DNA from: Marinilactibacillus psychrotolerans
GTDB taxonomy: Bacteria; Bacillota; Bacilli; Lactobacillales; Carnobacteriaceae_A
Assembly: GCF_900101525.1 (NCBI RefSeq)
Contig: NZ_FMZD01000018.1
Location: forward strand, 1 to 56,252
Length of the DNA: 56,252 bases
Reading direction: 5' to 3'
Each line of letters opens with the position of its first letter. Position 1 is the first letter of the stretch. The notes under the pieces are model-generated. The model had not been told where the DNA came from and did not search any database. It worked only from the letters and a program-made list of their open reading frames with translations. Shown in pieces: positions 53,326-56,252 of this stretch. The translations under genes and the position numbers were made by a program.

Positions 53326-53807
53326 ATTCTATATTTTTCTTCTTTTTTCTTTCGACGTAACTCTTTGAAAAACGTTGTCAGCAAATCTCTACATTCCTCT
53401 TCTAAGATGCCTCGCTCTACGAATGCTTGATGATTCATTCGCTGATCAGCTAAAAGATTCATTAAAGTACCCGCAGTCCCACCTTTTATGTCAGAAGGGC
53501 CATAATATACTTCTTCAATTCGTGATAACAAAATCGCACCACTGCACATAGCGCAAGGTTCTAACGTTACAAACAATTGACACTTTTCCAGTCTCCAATT
53601 GCCTAGAGAGCGATTAGCCATTTGAATTGCAATCATTTCTGCATGTGTAGTAGCATTTTGAGAAGTTTCTCTTACATTATGTCCTCTGCCGATAATTTCG
53701 CCTTTATGAACTACAACTGCTCCTATCGGCACTTCTCCTTTCCTTTCAGCTGCTTTAGCCTCTTTAATAGCTTCTTTCATCCATTTTTCTTTTTCTTTTA
53801 GATCCAT
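53307..53807 (-). CDS. tadA: tRNA-specific adenosine deaminase
   Basis: A 166-residue zinc deaminase that makes inosine at the wobble position of tRNA-Arg(ACG). Zinc ligands and proton shuttle are visible: His55 and Glu57 in THAEM, Cys85 and Cys88 in PCAMC. Length is usual. In B. subtilis this gene directly precedes the SRP RNA and dnaX; here those lie about 15 kb away on the same strand. Confidence 0.94.
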   Translation of the reverse strand: MDLKEKEKWMKEAIKEAKAAERKGEVPIGAVVVHKGEIIGRGHNVRETSQNATTHAEMIAIQMANRSLGNWRLEKCQLFVTLEPCAMCSGAILLSRIEEVYYGPSDIKGGTAGTLMNLLADQRMNHQAFVERGILEEECRDLLTTFFKELRRKKKEEKYRIKDSLD

Positions 53808-53907
53808 AGCATAACTCCCATACCTTTTCTTTATTATACCTTAGTTTATTATTCTCTAAAACAGTGTTAAAATAACTTTAATCATGAATAGATATGGAGG
53901 ATTAAAA

Positions 53908-54771
53908 TTGGAATTTACAGATTTAAAAAGTGTCTACCCTAATTCTTATTTGTCAGATAGCCCAATATTTGAAGATAACTTATTATCCTTACCTTATAAA
54001 AATAAATGGATTCATTTACCTACTTCTTCTTTAACTGAAAATGAGATCAATCTACTAATGATGCTATATCATAAAAAGAACTCCCATATTAATCAATCTT
54101 ATTCTTCAGAATGGCACGATTATCTACTCGGCAAGCAAAGTACTATTCCTAAAACTTCTGAATCCATCAGAATGATTCAATTAAAACTAAATAATATAGA
54201 CAGACACTTTGATACTGAACTATGGTCTGAATCTGCTAAAACATTATTTGAGCCTATGATTGATAGTTTTTTTTTATCAGATGACTTATATATTATTATA
54301 CAACCTCAGGGTAAAATTTCTTTGGATAAAAGTGAGTTCCAAGGAATTCTTCAGACATTAGAACTTGATTTTTCTTTAAAATCATTCTGTTACATTGGGC
54401 AATATTGGGATTCATCTAAAGATTTGCGGACACTGCTTCAAGAAGAAATTGAATTATTTTCGCAAGAACTTCCTTATTTGAAAGGTAGAGTAGGATCTTT
54501 AACAGATGTTTCTTTACATTTTTTCACCAAAGATGCACTAATGGATAGTACAGTAGTACAAGAATTAAGGTCTAAATTTGATACATTAGAAAATTGGAGA
54601 GAATTAATTCGAGCCTTATGGGACAACCAGGGAAATGTTAGTATAGCTGCTAAATCTTTATTCATTCATAGAAATACGCTTCAATATAGAATCGAACGTT
54701 TTTACGAAGCTACAGGATTGTCATTGAAACAAATTGATGACTTGACTCTTTGCTTACTACTAACGTTATAA
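53908..54771 (+). CDS. PucR/CdaR-type regulator with C-terminal helix-turn-helix
   Basis: A 287-residue protein. The last 60 residues (GNVSIAAKSLFIHRNTLQYRIERF) are the PucR C-terminal HTH, where H-R-N-T-L-Q-Y-R-I is the hallmark. The N-terminal 220 residues show no GAF, PAS or sugar-diacid domain that I can name. TTG 53908 is the likely start, with GGAGG correctly spaced; the upstream ATG 53884 overlaps that site. No clear target operon adjoins it; the downstream neighbour is convergent. Confidence 0.75.
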   Translation: MEFTDLKSVYPNSYLSDSPIFEDNLLSLPYKNKWIHLPTSSLTENEINLLMMLYHKKNSHINQSYSSEWHDYLLGKQSTIPKTSESIRMIQLKLNNIDRHFDTELWSESAKTLFEPMIDSFFLSDDLYIIIQPQGKISLDKSEFQGILQTLELDFSLKSFCYIGQYWDSSKDLRTLLQEEIELFSQELPYLKGRVGSLTDVSLHFFTKDALMDSTVVQELRSKFDTLENWRELIRALWDNQGNVSIAAKSLFIHRNTLQYRIERFYEATGLSLKQIDDLTLCLLLTL

Positions 54772-54781
54772 TTTCAAATAA

Positions 54782-54823
54782 AAGACCCCCTAAAATCAAT
54801 TTTATCTGATTTCAGGGGGTCTT
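54782..54823 (-). terminator. Terminator between the PucR-type gene and the YtxH-like gene
   Basis: Long hairpin (aagaccccctaaaatca / tgatttcagggggtctt, one mismatch) with TTTTATTT on the minus strand; convergent genes probably share it. Confidence 0.85.
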
Positions 54824-54827
54824 GTAA

Positions 54828-55166
54828 TTATTTAATGGCTTTTTTTGCATCTTTAATTTTATCACTGAAAAAACTTTTAAAGTCAGCTGATACATCTGAT
54901 AAACTACTTTCAATTTCTTTAAATTTGTCAACCGTTCCAAGCAGACTATTTACTTCGTCATCTGATAATTTATCTACAACTTTTGAAGTTTTTTTACTAC
55001 CGTGCATCTTATTTTTGAAAAGATGTTTTGCTTTCTGACGGTTAACAGCTGTTTTAGCTTTTTCTTTAGTATCACCTGTAGAAAAAATAACTGTCAATAC
55101 CCCTACAGCTACAGCAAGTCCAACACCTAAAAGTATACCTTTGTTTTGATTGTCCATATTTTTCAT
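54828..55166 (-). CDS. YtxH-like small membrane protein
   Basis: A 112-residue protein with one N-terminal membrane helix (GILLGVGLAVAVGVLTVIF, about 9-27) and a Lys/Asp-rich helical tail. This matches the YtxH-like layout of general stress proteins. The tail has basic patches (KHLFKNKMHGSKK) and ends with a coiled-coil-like DKFKEIESSLSDVSADFKSFF. Function unknown. It stands next to a Mn catalase, another stress gene. AAAGGATG precedes the ATG. Confidence 0.65.
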   Translation of the reverse strand: MKNMDNQNKGILLGVGLAVAVGVLTVIFSTGDTKEKAKTAVNRQKAKHLFKNKMHGSKKTSKVVDKLSDDEVNSLLGTVDKFKEIESSLSDVSADFKSFFSDKIKDAKKAIK

Positions 55167-55253
55167 AAATTGTCATCCTTTCTTAATCTATTAAGCTAAG
55201 GATAACAGAAAATTTTGTATTAAACTAAAGATATGCCCTATATCTGTTTAAAT

Positions 55254-56063
55254 TTAATCCATTGCAGAAGTATTATAAACATCTTTTGTTACTGGTTTTA
55301 ATACAGGTTTTTCTCCCATAACTTCAGGTTTAGCTTTATATATAAACTCTTTTCCGTCTTTAGCTGTCTTACCATCTACAACCTTTTTACTATGTTCGCC
55401 TTCAGAGAAATTGTACAATACATGAGATACGTCACTTACTTCATACTTTTCAGGTACTTGACCCGGTACTACAATCCCTTCTTTTTCTTCTAATTCTTTA
55501 ATTGCTTCGATCCATTGAAGTTGATGCTGCGTATCACGTGCTAATAAGAAACCTAGCATATCTCTAATGCCCTTATCTTCAGTCATTTCATACAAACGGT
55601 CTACTTGAAGTCTCCCTTGCGATTCAGCAGTTACATTCATTCGCATGTCTGCAAGTATGTTTCCGCTTGATACAATATAGTTAGATGTCCATGGATTTCC
55701 ATTAGAATCTCTTGGTGCTGCACCTAGTCCTGATACAATCGCGTGTTGAGGATTCATTCCGCCCATAACAGCAGCTAATGCCGGATCAGAGTCTACAGCT
55801 TTCTCCTGTGCTTCAAGAGGTGCACCCTCTAATAATTGTGAGATCATGGTCGCGATCATTTCTACATGTCCAATTTCTTCCGTTGCCGTATCTAATAGCA
55901 AGTCTTTATATTTTTCATTCCCACGAGCATTCCAGCCTTGAAATAAATACATATTCATAACAGACATTTCGCCCCATTGTCCCCCAAGAATTTCTTGTAA
56001 TCTTCGAGCCATTATCGGATCTGGTTTTGCATGGTACTGTAATTCTTTACTATGCATAAACAT
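55254..56063 (-). CDS. Manganese catalase
   Basis: A 269-residue di-manganese catalase that breaks down hydrogen peroxide without heme. The ferritin-like bundle has metal ligands around GQWGEMSVMNMYLFQGW, TATEEIGHVEM and RDTQHQLQWIEAI. The C-terminal NFSEGEHSKKVVDG segment is usual for the bacterial form. AAAGGAGATG precedes the ATG. A probable promoter (TTGAGT 56126-56131, 17-base spacer, TAAAGT 56103-56108) stands directly upstream. Confidence 0.93.
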   Translation of the reverse strand: MFMHSKELQYHAKPDPIMARRLQEILGGQWGEMSVMNMYLFQGWNARGNEKYKDLLLDTATEEIGHVEMIATMISQLLEGAPLEAQEKAVDSDPALAAVMGGMNPQHAIVSGLGAAPRDSNGNPWTSNYIVSSGNILADMRMNVTAESQGRLQVDRLYEMTEDKGIRDMLGFLLARDTQHQLQWIEAIKELEEKEGIVVPGQVPEKYEVSDVSHVLYNFSEGEHSKKVVDGKTAKDGKEFIYKAKPEVMGEKPVLKPVTKDVYNTSAMD

Positions 56064-56102
56064 ATTGTCAACATCTCCTTTAATTTTTTTACTACAATTT
56101 GA

Positions 56103-56131
56103 ACTTTAGCACGTTAATTATGTATACTCAA
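56103..56131 (-). promoter_or_regulatory. Promoter of the Mn catalase gene
   Basis: TTGAGT and TAAAGT with a 17-base spacer on the minus strand, 40 bases before the ATG. Confidence 0.5.
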
Positions 56132-56146
56132 AACATAGGCCTCGTT

Positions 56147-56188
56147 ATTAAAAAAAGAACGTACGCCTGTCAGCGTCCGTCCTTTTCT
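56147..56188. terminator. Probable terminator at the right edge
   Basis: Imperfect hairpin (gaacgtacgc / gcgtccgtcc, two mismatches) with A and T runs on either side. The gene it serves is beyond the window. Confidence 0.5.
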
Positions 56189-56252
56189 ATAAAAATCTAA
56201 TTTAATTTTTAACAGTTATTTCCTTTTCATTGTTAGATCTGTTTCTTACCTT

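Noticed and set aside
1-56252. CRISPR arrays, prophage, tRNA or rRNA genes
   Set aside because: No regularly spaced repeats, phage structural or integrase genes, or tRNA/rRNA signatures were seen on reading both strands.

Overview
The window is AT-rich, densely packed and mostly minus-strand. It reads as a chromosomal stretch from a low-GC Gram-positive bacterium. Class Ib and class III ribonucleotide reductases, the tadA / small SRP RNA / dnaX / recR / tmk / darA / holB / yabA string without bofA, PTS sugar import and T-box control together suggest a non-sporulating, facultatively anaerobic member of Lactobacillales. A Carnobacteriaceae-like genus is my best guess, but that is inference, not something a marker here proves.

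Layout. (1) 1-6.3 kb: edge fragment of an IS30-type transposase with an amber stop, a small membrane protein, a HI0933-type flavoprotein, recQ, and an ABC-F ATPase behind a leader-peptide/terminator attenuator. (2) 6.4-16.9 kb: pepF, then a seven-gene arginine operon transcribed argG-C-J-B-D-F-H from one promoter through an Arg-type T-box leader. (3) 17-25 kb: 2-hydroxyacid dehydrogenase, lipoprotein, rsmI-yazA-trmN6 (rRNA/tRNA methylation), an SDR oxidoreductase behind a TPP riboswitch, a candidate non-coding RNA, a YtnP-like MBL hydrolase and an amino acid permease. (4) 25.2-32.3 kb: nrdDG (anaerobic) and nrdHIEF (aerobic) with NrdR-like palindromes. (5) 32.3-38.4 kb: the replication/recombination string yabA, holB, darA, tmk, yaaL, recR, ebfC, dnaX and the SRP RNA. 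(6) 38.4-47 kb: CYP152-type P450, an S9 peptidase, and a GntR-controlled unit of 6-phospho-beta-glucosidase, PTS EIIC and mannonate dehydratase. (7) 47-56 kb: NatAB-like exporter, YjbQ protein, a membrane-protein/ilvE operon behind a Leu-Leu-Leu-Val-Ile leader peptide, proC, tadA, a PucR-type regulator, a YtxH-like protein and Mn catalase.

The notable theme is cis-acting RNA control. Five 5' leaders sense translation or metabolites: Arg T-box, TPP riboswitch, ABC-F leader peptide, branched-chain leader peptide, and possibly the 22.2-22.4 kb RNA. The best candidates for new biology are the leader-peptide attenuator that ties a PF13303-like 'PTS IIC' membrane protein to ilvE, the TPP riboswitch in front of a lone SDR, and an in-phase A7 slippery site in dnaX that would give a truncated gamma-like clamp loader subunit. 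The conserved order tadA-scr-dnaX...yabA-trmN6-yazA-rsmI is still recognisable but is split by two blocks of about 15 kb and 11 kb. No tRNA, rRNA, CRISPR array or complete mobile element was seen.
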